Origin: Nocardiopsis alborubida
GTDB taxonomy: Bacteria > Actinomycetota > Actinomycetes > Streptosporangiales > Streptosporangiaceae
Direction: 5' to 3'
NCBI RefSeq assembly: GCF_012396365.1
Contig: NZ_JAAXPG010000002.1
Span: 1-64,000 of the forward strand
DNA length: 64,000 nt
Shown here: positions 57,781 to 64,000 of the stretch, in pieces
Position numbering within the stretch: position 1 is the stretch's first letter
How the letters are laid out: the number at the start of each line of letters is the position of its first letter
Notes under the pieces: model-generated
Told to the model about the DNA's origin: nothing
Seen by the model: only the letters and a program-made list of their open reading frames with translations
The model's database searches: none
Program-made: the position numbers and the translations under genes

Positions 57781-59556
57781 ATGAGCGAGCGCAAGCGCCT
57801 GGGAGACGTGGAGACGGTGCCAGTGGGCCGCACGCCCATGGCCGTAGACGGGCAGGGGCAGATCGACGCCGACGAGTGGACGGCCGAGAGGGCCAGGGCG
57901 CAGCCGCCCCTGGAGACCGGGGCGGGCTACCCACCGTGGCCGAGGCCGGCCGAAGAGGAGCCGATCGACGCCGAGTTCACCGAGGAGCGGCCGACGACCC
58001 GGCAGAGGGCCCGCCGCGCGTGGGAGGAGAGCAGGAGGAAGGCGCGAGAGTTCTTCAGCGAGAGCGTGCAGGCCACGATCGTCGATCACGAGGAGCAGCG
58101 GGCCAGGGACGAGGAACGGGCGGCGACCGACGACCCGGAGGCGAGCAAGCGCGCGCAGCTGCTCAAGCTGCGCAGCGAGGCGAGGCTGGCTGGCGAGGAG
58201 TACCTCGACTCGCTCAGGCGCTCGCAGATCTTCGTGCCCGGCTTCACGGAGGAGAAGGCGGCCAAGCGGCTCGACGCCATGCACCAGGTCTACGTGCAGA
58301 TGATGGTGCAGGGCTGCCTGCGCCCGCTCTCGCGCGGGGTCAATACCAACTCGATCATCCAGGCCGTGGGGATGATGACGTCGATGACGCTGCTGTCGGA
58401 GGACTTCCGCGAGCAGACCCGCCCGCACCTCGACCGGCTCAGGGAGAAGATCCAGGACCGCATCGACACCAAGACCCGCTCGAGAGTCGGCGCGGTCGAG
58501 AAGGGTATCGAGCGCCGCCGGGACTTCTTCAGCGGGGTCGTTGACGAGGAGAAGAGGGCACGACTGGTCGGCTCGACCGATGCGCGCGCTCAGCTGTCGA
58601 GGAAGTGGCGCAAGCGCTATGACGACCTGCTCTATCGTGAGCGCGGCCGGCGGCAGCTCTACACTCCGGAGGCGGCGGCGCTGACGGAGCTGGGTCTGAT
58701 GGAGAACGCCTTCGTCCAGATGCGGGACCCGGCGACGGAATCGCAGGAGGTCTACGAGTCCTACAAGAAGCTGCGCTCGCATCTGTGGGCCCAGTTCGAG
58801 GACGACGGCCTCGAGCGCCAGGACATCGTCGATCGGGTCAAGACGATGGTTGGGGTACGGATGGAGCACGAGCCGGAGCTCTGGACGATGATCAAGGGCG
58901 CCGCCCATGGACGGATCATCAAGGACTACCGCATCGATGGGGTCACCGGGGCCCGGGAGGAGCAGTGGCGCGGGCATTGGGCGAACCACATCGGGGCCAG
59001 AATGCCGCGCGAGGCGACCTTCTCCCTGCGCCCGCCGATGACGCACGATGAGCACAGCTCGGCGATCACCGAGACGATGCGGATCTCGTTCGCCGACGCG
59101 GTGGGCAAGGACATGAAGGACGGCAGGGCCGACGGCAAGCGTTTTCGGGAGATGGCCATCGGGTACATGGCTGGCTTTGCCGGACGCAGGCAGGGCATGG
59201 ACCTGCGCGGGGCCCCCGCCGGCGTGCGCATGGCCGTCGAGCAATCCGGGGTGATGATGGCGACGATGACCGTCGACGGCGTCGAGCCCGAGGCCCAGCG
59301 GGCGGCGTACTCGATGGCCTACGCCAACGCCATGGACGAGGTCGCCGAGCAGTGCCCGGAGGTCAAGGACCTCATGCACGAGCAGTTCGGCCCCGACTGG
59401 AAGGCGGTGCTCAAGGACGCCGCAGACAACCCGCAGGCCTTCCTTATCGCCATGAAGGCGAAACCGCGACGGTACTACGCCGGGGCCGACGGGGGCCCGG
59501 CGTATGAGTCGGCCCGGGACTACGACGCCGCTCATGAGAATCCCCAGCCGGTCTGA
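57781..59556 (+). CDS. Unknown protein coupled to the RNA polymerase gene
   Basis: A 591-residue soluble protein whose ATG lies 1 nt after the polymerase stop, so the two are probably translated together. The N-terminal ~110 residues are charged and disordered. From ~130 on it is mostly helical (RLDAMHQVYVQMMVQGCLRP, IIQAVGMMTSMTLLSEDF, FADAVGKDMKDGRADGKRF). No helix-turn-helix of sigma type is evident, but position makes it the first candidate for a specificity or assembly factor of the polymerase. No known family recognised. Confidence 0.6.
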   Translation: MSERKRLGDVETVPVGRTPMAVDGQGQIDADEWTAERARAQPPLETGAGYPPWPRPAEEEPIDAEFTEERPTTRQRARRAWEESRRKAREFFSESVQATIVDHEEQRARDEERAATDDPEASKRAQLLKLRSEARLAGEEYLDSLRRSQIFVPGFTEEKAAKRLDAMHQVYVQMMVQGCLRPLSRGVNTNSIIQAVGMMTSMTLLSEDFREQTRPHLDRLREKIQDRIDTKTRSRVGAVEKGIERRRDFFSGVVDEEKRARLVGSTDARAQLSRKWRKRYDDLLYRERGRRQLYTPEAAALTELGLMENAFVQMRDPATESQEVYESYKKLRSHLWAQFEDDGLERQDIVDRVKTMVGVRMEHEPELWTMIKGAAHGRIIKDYRIDGVTGAREEQWRGHWANHIGARMPREATFSLRPPMTHDEHSSAITETMRISFADAVGKDMKDGRADGKRFREMAIGYMAGFAGRRQGMDLRGAPAGVRMAVEQSGVMMATMTVDGVEPEAQRAAYSMAYANAMDEVAEQCPEVKDLMHEQFGPDWKAVLKDAADNPQAFLIAMKAKPRRYYAGADGGPAYESARDYDAAHENPQPV

Positions 59557-59595
59557 GGGGTCGGGGGATAAAGCGCGAGCGGAGAGGCGGGAGAG

Positions 59596-59946
59596 ATGTC
59601 GGAAGATGCGATGCAGCAGCACAACGAGCCGCGGGGTTCGAAGTTCGCCGAGATGTTCGGCTATGTCAAGCTCGACGACCGGGTGCGGTGGGACCAGCAG
59701 CGCCAGGCGATGCAGCGGCGGCAGGGGGCGATGAAGACGGGGTCGAAGCAGTCGCTGAGCTCGATGATGGAGTTCGGGCAGATGAACGTACAGGCCCGGC
59801 TCCAGGCCGCTCATCGAATCAAGGAACAGGAGGCCTTCGACAACAGGAAGGATCGCGTGATCACGGGAGATGACGGCGAGGTGCGGGTCGAGTCGGTGTC
59901 GTACCGGGACAGGCAGACCAGCGATCTGGGGCCGGAGATGGAATAA
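59596..59946 (+). CDS. Small unknown protein ending the polymerase operon
   Basis: A 116-residue basic, Gln/Met-rich protein (FAEMFGYVKLDDRVRWDQQR, SMMEFGQMNVQARLQAAHRI) without membrane segments. It lies 39 bp after the 57781 gene with GAGAGGCGGGAGAG upstream and is the last plus-strand gene of the transfer region. Function unknown. Confidence 0.55.
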   Translation: MSEDAMQQHNEPRGSKFAEMFGYVKLDDRVRWDQQRQAMQRRQGAMKTGSKQSLSSMMEFGQMNVQARLQAAHRIKEQEAFDNRKDRVITGDDGEVRVESVSYRDRQTSDLGPEME

Positions 59947-60001
59947 CAATTCACGACGGCGTGAGGGTCGGGGGAGCCATTCAGCCTGCAGATAGAAAAA
60001 C

Positions 60002-60032
60002 GGAGCCCCGAGGGATGATCCCTCGGGGCTCC
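60002..60032 (-). terminator. Bidirectional terminator with T run on the minus strand
   Basis: GGAGCCCCGAGGG (60002-60014) and CCCTCGGGGCTCC (60020-60032) form a perfect 13-bp stem around ATGAT. On the minus strand it is followed by GTTTTTCTAT, a classical intrinsic terminator for the minus-strand genes on its right. It can also end the polymerase operon. Confidence 0.85.
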
Positions 60033-60050
60033 TACCCGCTCTGGGCGGGC

Positions 60051-60490
60051 TCAGTTGTTCGTGAAAGCCATGATGACGACGAGGATGATGGCGAGCATCG
60101 CGGCACAGGTTCCGACAGCAGTCAGGAGGTCACCGTCGATGGAAGCCAGGAGTCGGCCCCAGAAGTCGGCGACGCCGACGGCGAGGCGGGAGAAGAAGCC
60201 GGTGACCCAGGCGATCACACCTGCGGCGGAGACGCCAGCAAATACACAGAGGCCGACGATGAAACGGGCGTTGCAGAGTATCAGAACCTCACCCCAGACC
60301 CTCTTCGAAGATCACGAGAATGCCGAGATTGGACAGAAAGAAGACGATGACGGCTCTCCAAGCACACCTGGGCATCCTCGATGCATAGGCCACGAAGGTC
60401 TTGGCTGGAGGGACGCAGGCTAGGAGTGGGGCAAGCAGGTCGGTGCGCACCACCACGTAGCAGACGCCACGCGAACGCGACGACGATCAC
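60051..60490 (-). pseudogene. Decayed small membrane-protein gene(s)
   Basis: The minus strand ends in FWGRLLASIDGDLLTAVGTC, then AAMLAIILVVIMAFTNN and a stop at 60051, preceded in the same frame by ARFIVGLCVFAGVSAAGVIA. The upstream part continues in another frame (AVIVFFLSNLGILVIFEEGLG, stop) and again in another (VIVVAFAWRLLRGG). These are hydrophobic segments of one or two small membrane proteins joined by frameshifts. No start codon exists for the last piece, so I call it broken. A real, very short gene with an unusual start cannot be excluded. Confidence 0.45.
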
Positions 60491-60495
60491 GGCGG

Positions 60496-60606
60496 TCAGC
60501 GGCCGATGTAGAAGCAGCCGCCGCCTCGGGCTCCTCTGCCCGACGACCTGCTCGGCTGCCGCTCCCCCCCATCAGCGTCGATGACCTCGATCTCACCCTC
60601 GCGCAT
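60496..60606 (-). CDS. Possible 36-residue small protein
   Basis: The ATG at 60606 reads MREGEIEVIDADGGERQPSR and ends GGGCFYIGR at 60496. It lies between the membrane-protein remnant and the 60650 gene on the same strand. Codon use looks natural, but no homologue comes to mind. Confidence 0.35.
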   Translation of the reverse strand: MREGEIEVIDADGGERQPSRSSGRGARGGGCFYIGR

Positions 60607-60649
60607 CGCCCCCCTCCATCCATTCAGTGACCTATTGGGTGGATGGGCA

Positions 60650-60850
60650 TCAGATGACCTCGATCTCGTCCGCGGAGAAGTTCAGGCCTTTGGTGTAGAA
60701 GTGGTCGTCGATCACGACGGTGTACTCGCCGCGGTCGCTGATGCTGGTGATGGTGCCGAGCGAGCCCGCAGGGATGGCGTGTTCGGGTGGGAAGCTCGGG
60801 GCGGAGGTGAGGGTGATGGTGGTGCGGACACGATCGCCGGGGCGAAACAT
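60650..60850 (-). CDS. Small beta-barrel (SH3/KOW-like) protein
   Basis: A 66-residue protein, MFRPGDRVRTTITLTSAP, then AIPAGSLGTITSISDRGEYT and VVIDDHFYTKGLNFSADEIE. The pattern of a basic first strand, a Gly turn at GSLGTI and short beta strands is that of SH3-like small proteins common in actinobacterial phages and mobile elements. Function unknown. Confidence 0.65.
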   Translation of the reverse strand: MFRPGDRVRTTITLTSAPSFPPEHAIPAGSLGTITSISDRGEYTVVIDDHFYTKGLNFSADEIEVI

Positions 60851-60920
60851 GTAGTGCTCCTCAGGATTCGTAGCCAGCGCTGCGGGTGGTGTGGTGCGGA
60901 ACGCCGCTGACGGCTTCCGC

Positions 60921-60998
60921 TCAGAGGGTTGGGTGAGCCTCGGAGGTCCAGTCGTCGCCGTTCCACCACGTGCAGTGCCATCGGCGGCCGGAGAGCAT
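60921..60998 (-). CDS. Possible 25-residue Trp-rich microprotein
   Basis: From ATG at 60998 (or GTG at 61001) the frame reads MLSGRRWHCTWWNGDDWTSE and stops at 60921. Aromatic-rich microproteins of this type are seen in phage-like gene clusters. The evidence is only composition and position. Confidence 0.3.
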   Translation of the reverse strand: MLSGRRWHCTWWNGDDWTSEAHPTL

Positions 60999-61144
60999 CA
61001 CGTGTCAGTGGCGGGGTGGCCAGACATACAGGGTGGCGTTGGTGTGGGGTCCTTCTTCACCGGGTGTCCTTTCGGGGCGGGGCGAAGCAGGGGCAGGCGA
61101 GGAACACTGGCGGGGTTTGCGGGCGCGGCGGATCGTGGTGCGTA
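60999..61144 (-). other. Short stretch with a possible truncated reading frame
   Basis: A minus-strand frame ending at 61005 reads IRTTIRRARKPRQCSS and later TNATLYVWPPRH, which resembles small zinc-ribbon-type phage proteins. It lacks a clear start codon and its second half has lost the expected cysteines. It may be a decayed gene. Confidence 0.3.
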
Positions 61145-61681
61145 TCAGGACTCCCCGACGCTGGTGGGGAGGATGCTGGACAAGGCGCCCGAGGACAGCA
61201 CCACCAGGGACCCAGACGGGACCATTACCAGCCAGTGCCCTTTTGGGATAAGCACCATGCACCGTTGGTCGTCCAGGTACACGCGGGCCTGCACGAAGCT
61301 CAGCGGGGGAAGGAACGCGGGACGCCTGTCGGTGCTGGCTTCGGCCAGGGCGCGGATCTCCTCGGCCGCGTCGGGGCCGGTGTACTGTACGGCGGTCACC
61401 GTGGCAGGGGCGAGGGTCACACGGGTGGGGTCTCCCACGTGTGGAGCACTGGCTAGTCCCAGGGCCCGACGGCACGTCACACACGACACTGGGGTATCCG
61501 GGGAGAGGAGGGTATCCCGATCCCGGGTCAGGTTGAACTCCTTTCGGCACGCGGCGTTGGCGATGATCCGGCGCATCCCCAGACACCGGGGGTCGAGGCG
61601 GCCCTTCGCGGGGAGGGCGTGCACAGCCCGGCCACCGAAGACACGGCCACGGCGGGGGTAGTGGTCAGGGTCGCGGGTCAT
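61145..61681 (-). CDS. Unknown accessory protein
   Basis: A 178-residue protein from ATG at 61681 after GGAGACC. It contains one CxxC (VSCVTCRRAL), a segment VTLAPATVTAVQYTGPDAAE of the kind found in many small actinophage proteins, and a C-terminal beta-rich region (CMVLIPKGHWLVMVPSGSLV). The longer frame to 62005 runs through the remnant of another gene and was not used. Function unknown. Confidence 0.55.
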   Translation of the reverse strand: MTRDPDHYPRRGRVFGGRAVHALPAKGRLDPRCLGMRRIIANAACRKEFNLTRDRDTLLSPDTPVSCVTCRRALGLASAPHVGDPTRVTLAPATVTAVQYTGPDAAEEIRALAEASTDRRPAFLPPLSFVQARVYLDDQRCMVLIPKGHWLVMVPSGSLVVLSSGALSSILPTSVGES

Positions 61682-61797
61682 AAGGTCTCCAGGGGGAAGA
61701 GGGGGCGTTGTCCAGCTGCGGCGAGCTTGACCTTGCTCATCGTGACTCCGGTGGGTTGAGGCCGGCCCGGGGGCGTTGACCCCCGGGCCCGGTCGGT

Positions 61798-61975
61798 CAG
61801 AGAGTGCGGGCGTACTGGACGGCCTCGATCCGTTGCGAATCGGTGATACGACCGTTGACCTCGTCGGTCTCATCGAGGACTTTGCCGAGTTGGTACTGCC
61901 CTGGCAGATGGTCCGGCCACAGGCGCGAAATCGTTGGCGGGCTTCAGAACCCTCTTGTTGATAGATCAGTCGTCG
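61798..61975 (-). pseudogene. Frameshifted small gene
   Basis: One frame reads LIYQQEGSEARQRFRA. A different frame then continues RLWPDHLPGQYQLGKVLDET, EVNGRITDSQRIEAVQYARTL and a stop at 61798. The C-terminal frame has no start codon and meets a TGA upstream. The two pieces look like one ~60-residue gene broken by a frameshift. Confidence 0.4.
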
Positions 61976-62643
61976 GTGACGGCGTTGACCGGTGAGTGCA
62001 CCCACTGGACTCGCTTGAGGCCGTGGGGATCCGGCCCGGTCGGCACCTCGTCCGGGCTCTGGCCGGGCTCGAGGACGGGGCTCCAGTCAGCACCGGTCTT
62101 CTGCCAGGTGTGCTCGCCAGAGGCGTAGAGGCCGTCGGGCAGTTTGGACAGGGTCGTGGGCCGACCGGGTGCCTCGGTGAGTGCGACGCGCGAGGCGATC
62201 TCCATCAGGCGTTCGTACTCGTCGGTGATGTTCTCAGCGAGCTTGAGGGCAGCGGGCAGGCCGGTCAGCTCGTAGCGGTCGGCGAAGAAGCGCTTCCTGT
62301 CCTCGCTGGTAGCCAACCAGGTACCGGAGCTGCCCAGCGCGGTCATGATGTTGGCACCATCGATGCTTCCTTCGCCGTCGCAGACGAACTCGAACTCGAG
62401 GGCACCCGTCCGGCCCTGGGCGCGGTTGTGGTGGGCTCGCAGGCGCTCGGCGACGGCGCGCGCCTCCGAAGGTTCGTCGCCGGTGAAGGCCTCCAACCCG
62501 TCGAGCATGTCTTGGGCACTCATCGCCGACTCATACGGGTCGTTGGCGGGGTCGAGCAGGATTGTCAGCAGGGTCAGCTGCTCGGCCCCGAGCCCGAGCT
62601 CGGAGCTGATGCGATGGACGAGTTCGGAATCGGCATCAACCAT
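61966..62643 (-). CDS. Unknown accessory protein
   Basis: A 225-residue acidic protein from ATG at 62643. The first half is helical (ELVHRISSELGLGAEQLTLL, MSAQDMLDGLEAFTGDEP, AVAERLRAHHNRAQGRTGAL). The second half has SIDGANIMTALGSSGTWLAT and LPDGLYASGEHTWQKTG. It has no membrane segment or known catalytic motif. It is the largest intact gene of the minus-strand accessory cluster. Function unknown. Confidence 0.6.
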   Translation of the reverse strand: MVDADSELVHRISSELGLGAEQLTLLTILLDPANDPYESAMSAQDMLDGLEAFTGDEPSEARAVAERLRAHHNRAQGRTGALEFEFVCDGEGSIDGANIMTALGSSGTWLATSEDRKRFFADRYELTGLPAALKLAENITDEYERLMEIASRVALTEAPGRPTTLSKLPDGLYASGEHTWQKTGADWSPVLEPGQSPDEVPTGPDPHGLKRVQWVHSPVNAVTDD

Positions 62644-62724
62644 GTCGTGTTCTCCTGTTCGATCCTGGTGGGGTGCTGGATGCGGCTCCCAGCTCTGTCC
62701 TCCGGATGCGACGGTGGCCAGGGG

Positions 62725-62982
62725 TCAACGGTCATGCATGGGCTGGGAGTAAGGCGGGGTGTTGGCGCCCTTCGCCCGGCTGGGCCAGTGGGTGAGAGGT
62801 GCGTCGGTGTTGTCGTCCCAGCACTCGCACTGGCCGGTGATGAGGTCGATGTCGATGCGACAGCCGCCGCACCAGGGCAGGTCCTCGATCGAGGTGTCCA
62901 TCCACCGGTTTTCGAGGCTTGTCCTCATCCGGTGCGCAATCAGGGAAAGCATCAGGTCACGGGGGGTGGCGAAAGTGCTCAC
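62725..62982 (-). CDS. Small Cys-containing protein
   Basis: An 85-residue protein from GTG at 62982. DLPWCGGCRIDIDLITGQCECW contains a CxxC and a later CxC, suggesting a metal-binding knuckle. It is similar in style to small phage or mobile-element proteins. Function unknown. Confidence 0.55.
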   Translation of the reverse strand: MSTFATPRDLMLSLIAHRMRTSLENRWMDTSIEDLPWCGGCRIDIDLITGQCECWDDNTDAPLTHWPSRAKGANTPPYSQPMHDR

Positions 62983-63043
62983 ATCGACTCTTCCTTGTGC
63001 AGATTGTGCATTTATTCACGGCACGGGCCTATCCTGAGCGTCC

Positions 63044-63290
63044 TGGGCTACTCCGCACCGGGATCGGCCAGCTCTTGCAGGCGACCCGGGGTGGGGTGCA
63101 CGGTGCGGCCTTCGTCGGGTAGATGACGCAGTGCGGCGCGTAGCGGCGCTGCTCAGATAGCGTGCGGGCAGCGAAGAACTGGCCCCAGTAGCGCTCACGG
63201 TTCTGGCAGGCGCACTCGTACTTCGTCCGAACCGCTGCCCGATTCCACTGCGCTTGCGCGTGGTGTACACGGCGCCCCCTGGTGTTGGTT
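63044..63290 (-). pseudogene. Possible frameshifted small gene
   Basis: A minus-strand frame reads AQWNRAAVRTKYECACQNRE, RYWGQFFAARTLSEQ. The natural-looking continuation LRHLPDEGRTVHPTPGRLQE, LADPGAE is in another frame and ends at about 63050. No good start codon is seen. It is either one gene with a frameshift or chance. Confidence 0.3.
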
Positions 63291-63336
63291 CGGGATGGGG
63301 CGTGCCTGCTTGGGGGTTGGGGGTTTGTCCGTGGGG

Positions 63337-63543
63337 TCAGTCGGCACGCCGGGCGGCGGTGAAGTCGGTGTACACCGAGGAGGCGCCCACTTCCTGAGTA
63401 GCGCCGGTGGCGGGGTAGGAGATCCAGCAGATCAGTATGCGGTCTCCGCGCTCTTCAACGACGTGGACCTTGCGGGGGGTTGCGCCGGCGAAGTCGCCGG
63501 GCACGTAGCGAACTTCGGGGGTGCCGCCGTACTTCGAGCACAT
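63337..63543 (-). CDS. Small unknown protein
   Basis: A 68-residue protein from ATG at 63543: MCSKYGGTPEVRYVPGDFAG, then RKVHVVEERGDRILICWISY. The alternating beta pattern suggests a small beta-barrel. It is 74 bp after the 63618 gene on the same strand. Function unknown. Confidence 0.55.
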   Translation of the reverse strand: MCSKYGGTPEVRYVPGDFAGATPRKVHVVEERGDRILICWISYPATGATQEVGASSVYTDFTAARRAD

Positions 63544-63617
63544 GGGGTTGGCCTTTCCTCAGGGAGCGAACCGGTGTCGGGGCACGATGGTGGACGCGCC
63601 CCCGACACCGTGGGGGG

Positions 63618-63869
63618 TTAGTGGCGACCGTGGGTGCGGTCGTAGAGGTCGGCCAGACGCCCGGTGTCGCGGGCGTCGTCGGCGCCGATGACGGCGCAGG
63701 CCTCGGTTAAGGCCTTGACGCGCTCCATCGCGCCGGTCAACCCCGCCCCCCATCGTGTGGGATCGGTGTACGGCCAGACCTCGCCTTGTTCGGTGAGGAT
63801 TTCCACGACGACGCCCCACTCCTTGAGGGCCATCTCGATCAGGGCGGCGCGCTCGGCCTTGGTACTCAC
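63618..63869 (-). CDS. Small helical unknown protein
   Basis: An 83-residue protein from GTG at 63869: AERAALIEMALKEWGVVVEI, then LTGAMERVKALTEACAVIGA. It is mostly helical with no motif. It belongs to the same minus-strand run of accessory genes. Function unknown. Confidence 0.55.
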   Translation of the reverse strand: MSTKAERAALIEMALKEWGVVVEILTEQGEVWPYTDPTRWGAGLTGAMERVKALTEACAVIGADDARDTGRLADLYDRTHGRH

Positions 63870-63896
63870 AGGGATCTCCGTTCGGTTGGTGGGGTC

Positions 63897-64000
63897 TTAG
63901 AACTGGGGGGTCGTGGCGAAGTCGGCGTTGTGGAGGATGTCGAGCTGTTCGAGGCGGACTCCGCGCAGAGCACGGGTGTAGTCCTGGGGAGGCGAACCCC
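63897..64000 (-). CDS. C-terminal end of a gene cut by the window edge
   Basis: The minus-strand frame reads GSPPQDYTRALRGVRLEQLD, ILHNADFATTPQF and stops with TAA at 63897. The gene continues beyond the right edge. Too little is visible to name it. Confidence 0.5.
   Translation of the reverse strand, partial: GSPPQDYTRALRGVRLEQLDILHNADFATTPQF

Larger units (their letters stand above)
27916..64000. mobile_element. Integrative and conjugative element (left end and transfer region; right end not in window)
   Basis: The element starts where the SufT-like gene is interrupted and continues past the window. It contains a MobL-type relaxase (39480), a VirD4/TraG coupling protein (47962), a VirB2-like small membrane protein (29861), a peptidoglycan hydrolase with a membrane domain (31674), many membrane-anchored proteins, and an XRE regulator. 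It also has a fused beta-beta' RNA polymerase and a cluster of tiny accessory genes. GC is visibly lower than in the left half and intergenic leaders are AT-rich. No integrase is seen within the window. The exact left end is estimated to within ~10-40 bp. Confidence 0.85.

Noticed and set aside
57727..59949. 740-residue minus-strand frame opposite the 57781 gene
   Set aside because: It is Leu/Arg/His-rich antisense; the plus strand has a ribosome site, coupling to the polymerase gene and natural composition.
60891..61661. 256-residue plus-strand gene
   Set aside because: It is antisense to the 61145 gene and several microprotein frames, and its sequence is low in natural patterns.

Overview
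The window is very high-GC actinobacterial DNA. The cues are strong G/C in third codon positions, frequent GTG starts, RNase AS, AhpE, DUF3052, a PucR-type FasR regulator beside fabD-fabH-acpP-fabF, and a Streptosporangiales/Nocardiopsis-like flavour. The host assignment is inference. It splits into two parts. Positions 1 to about 27,915 look like ordinary chromosome. From about 27,916 to the right edge lies a mobile element with visibly lower GC, which is not complete in the window.

Chromosomal part. It opens with the 5' end of clpX (minus strand). Next is an operon of MoxR-type AAA ATPase, VWA protein and a repeat protein, preceded by two tandem TetR-type operators that overlap its promoter; a long TetR-family gene lies just beyond the operon. 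Then come RNase AS, a YezG-like (immunity-type) protein, and a secreted pectate lyase whose promoter holds a LacI-type operator between its -35 and -10. A small membrane protein and a winged-helix regulator follow a perfect 12-bp inverted repeat. A tRNA-Val(UAC) gene is flanked by three copies of a G-run-rich repeat of about 197 bp. After that are ahpE, a DUF3052 gene, yjbQ, a PhoD-like phosphatase and a membrane protein. The type II fatty-acid cluster follows, divergent from fasR, with a candidate operator between them. A degenerate EAL-CBS protein, an SGNH hydrolase, a large unknown protein with a sigma-region-4-like middle, and a small secreted protein complete this half.

Element boundary. 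At 27,805 the last ~35 codons of a MIP18/SufT-type (DUF59) iron-sulfur assembly gene are present on the minus strand with their own terminator. The rest of the gene is missing and is replaced by element DNA. I read this as one attachment site; the integrase and the other end are outside the window.

Element. It carries an XRE regulator divergent from a long plus-strand transfer region. That region holds a pilin-like or VirB2/TrbC-like small membrane protein, a large surface protein, and a three-enzyme peptidoglycan hydrolase (phage-lysozyme, VldE/ARB-07466-like and CHAP) on a VirB6-like membrane stalk. There are two tandem pairs of bitopic proteins (A-B, A'-B'), a MobL-type relaxase, a Clp-derived double-AAA+ ATPase without pore loops, a tail-anchored coiled-coil protein, and a VirD4/TraG coupling protein of 1346 residues. 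I see no VirB4.

The most striking gene is at 52,194-57,779. It encodes a single 1861-residue chain that carries, in order, the conserved core of RNA polymerase beta (double-psi barrel with GDK...GNKG lysines) and of beta' (DFDGD metal-binding triad, bridge helix, trigger-loop-like segment). It has its own terminator-insulated promoter with a perfect 14-bp palindrome at the start site, and is followed at once by a 591-residue gene of unknown function. Seven element transcription units share AT-rich leaders with recurring AATGAT and CATTGG words. My working model is a conjugative element that brings its own compact multisubunit-type RNA polymerase, possibly to transcribe itself in a new host. 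The right end (60,050-64,000) is a minus-strand run of very small, partly decayed accessory genes.
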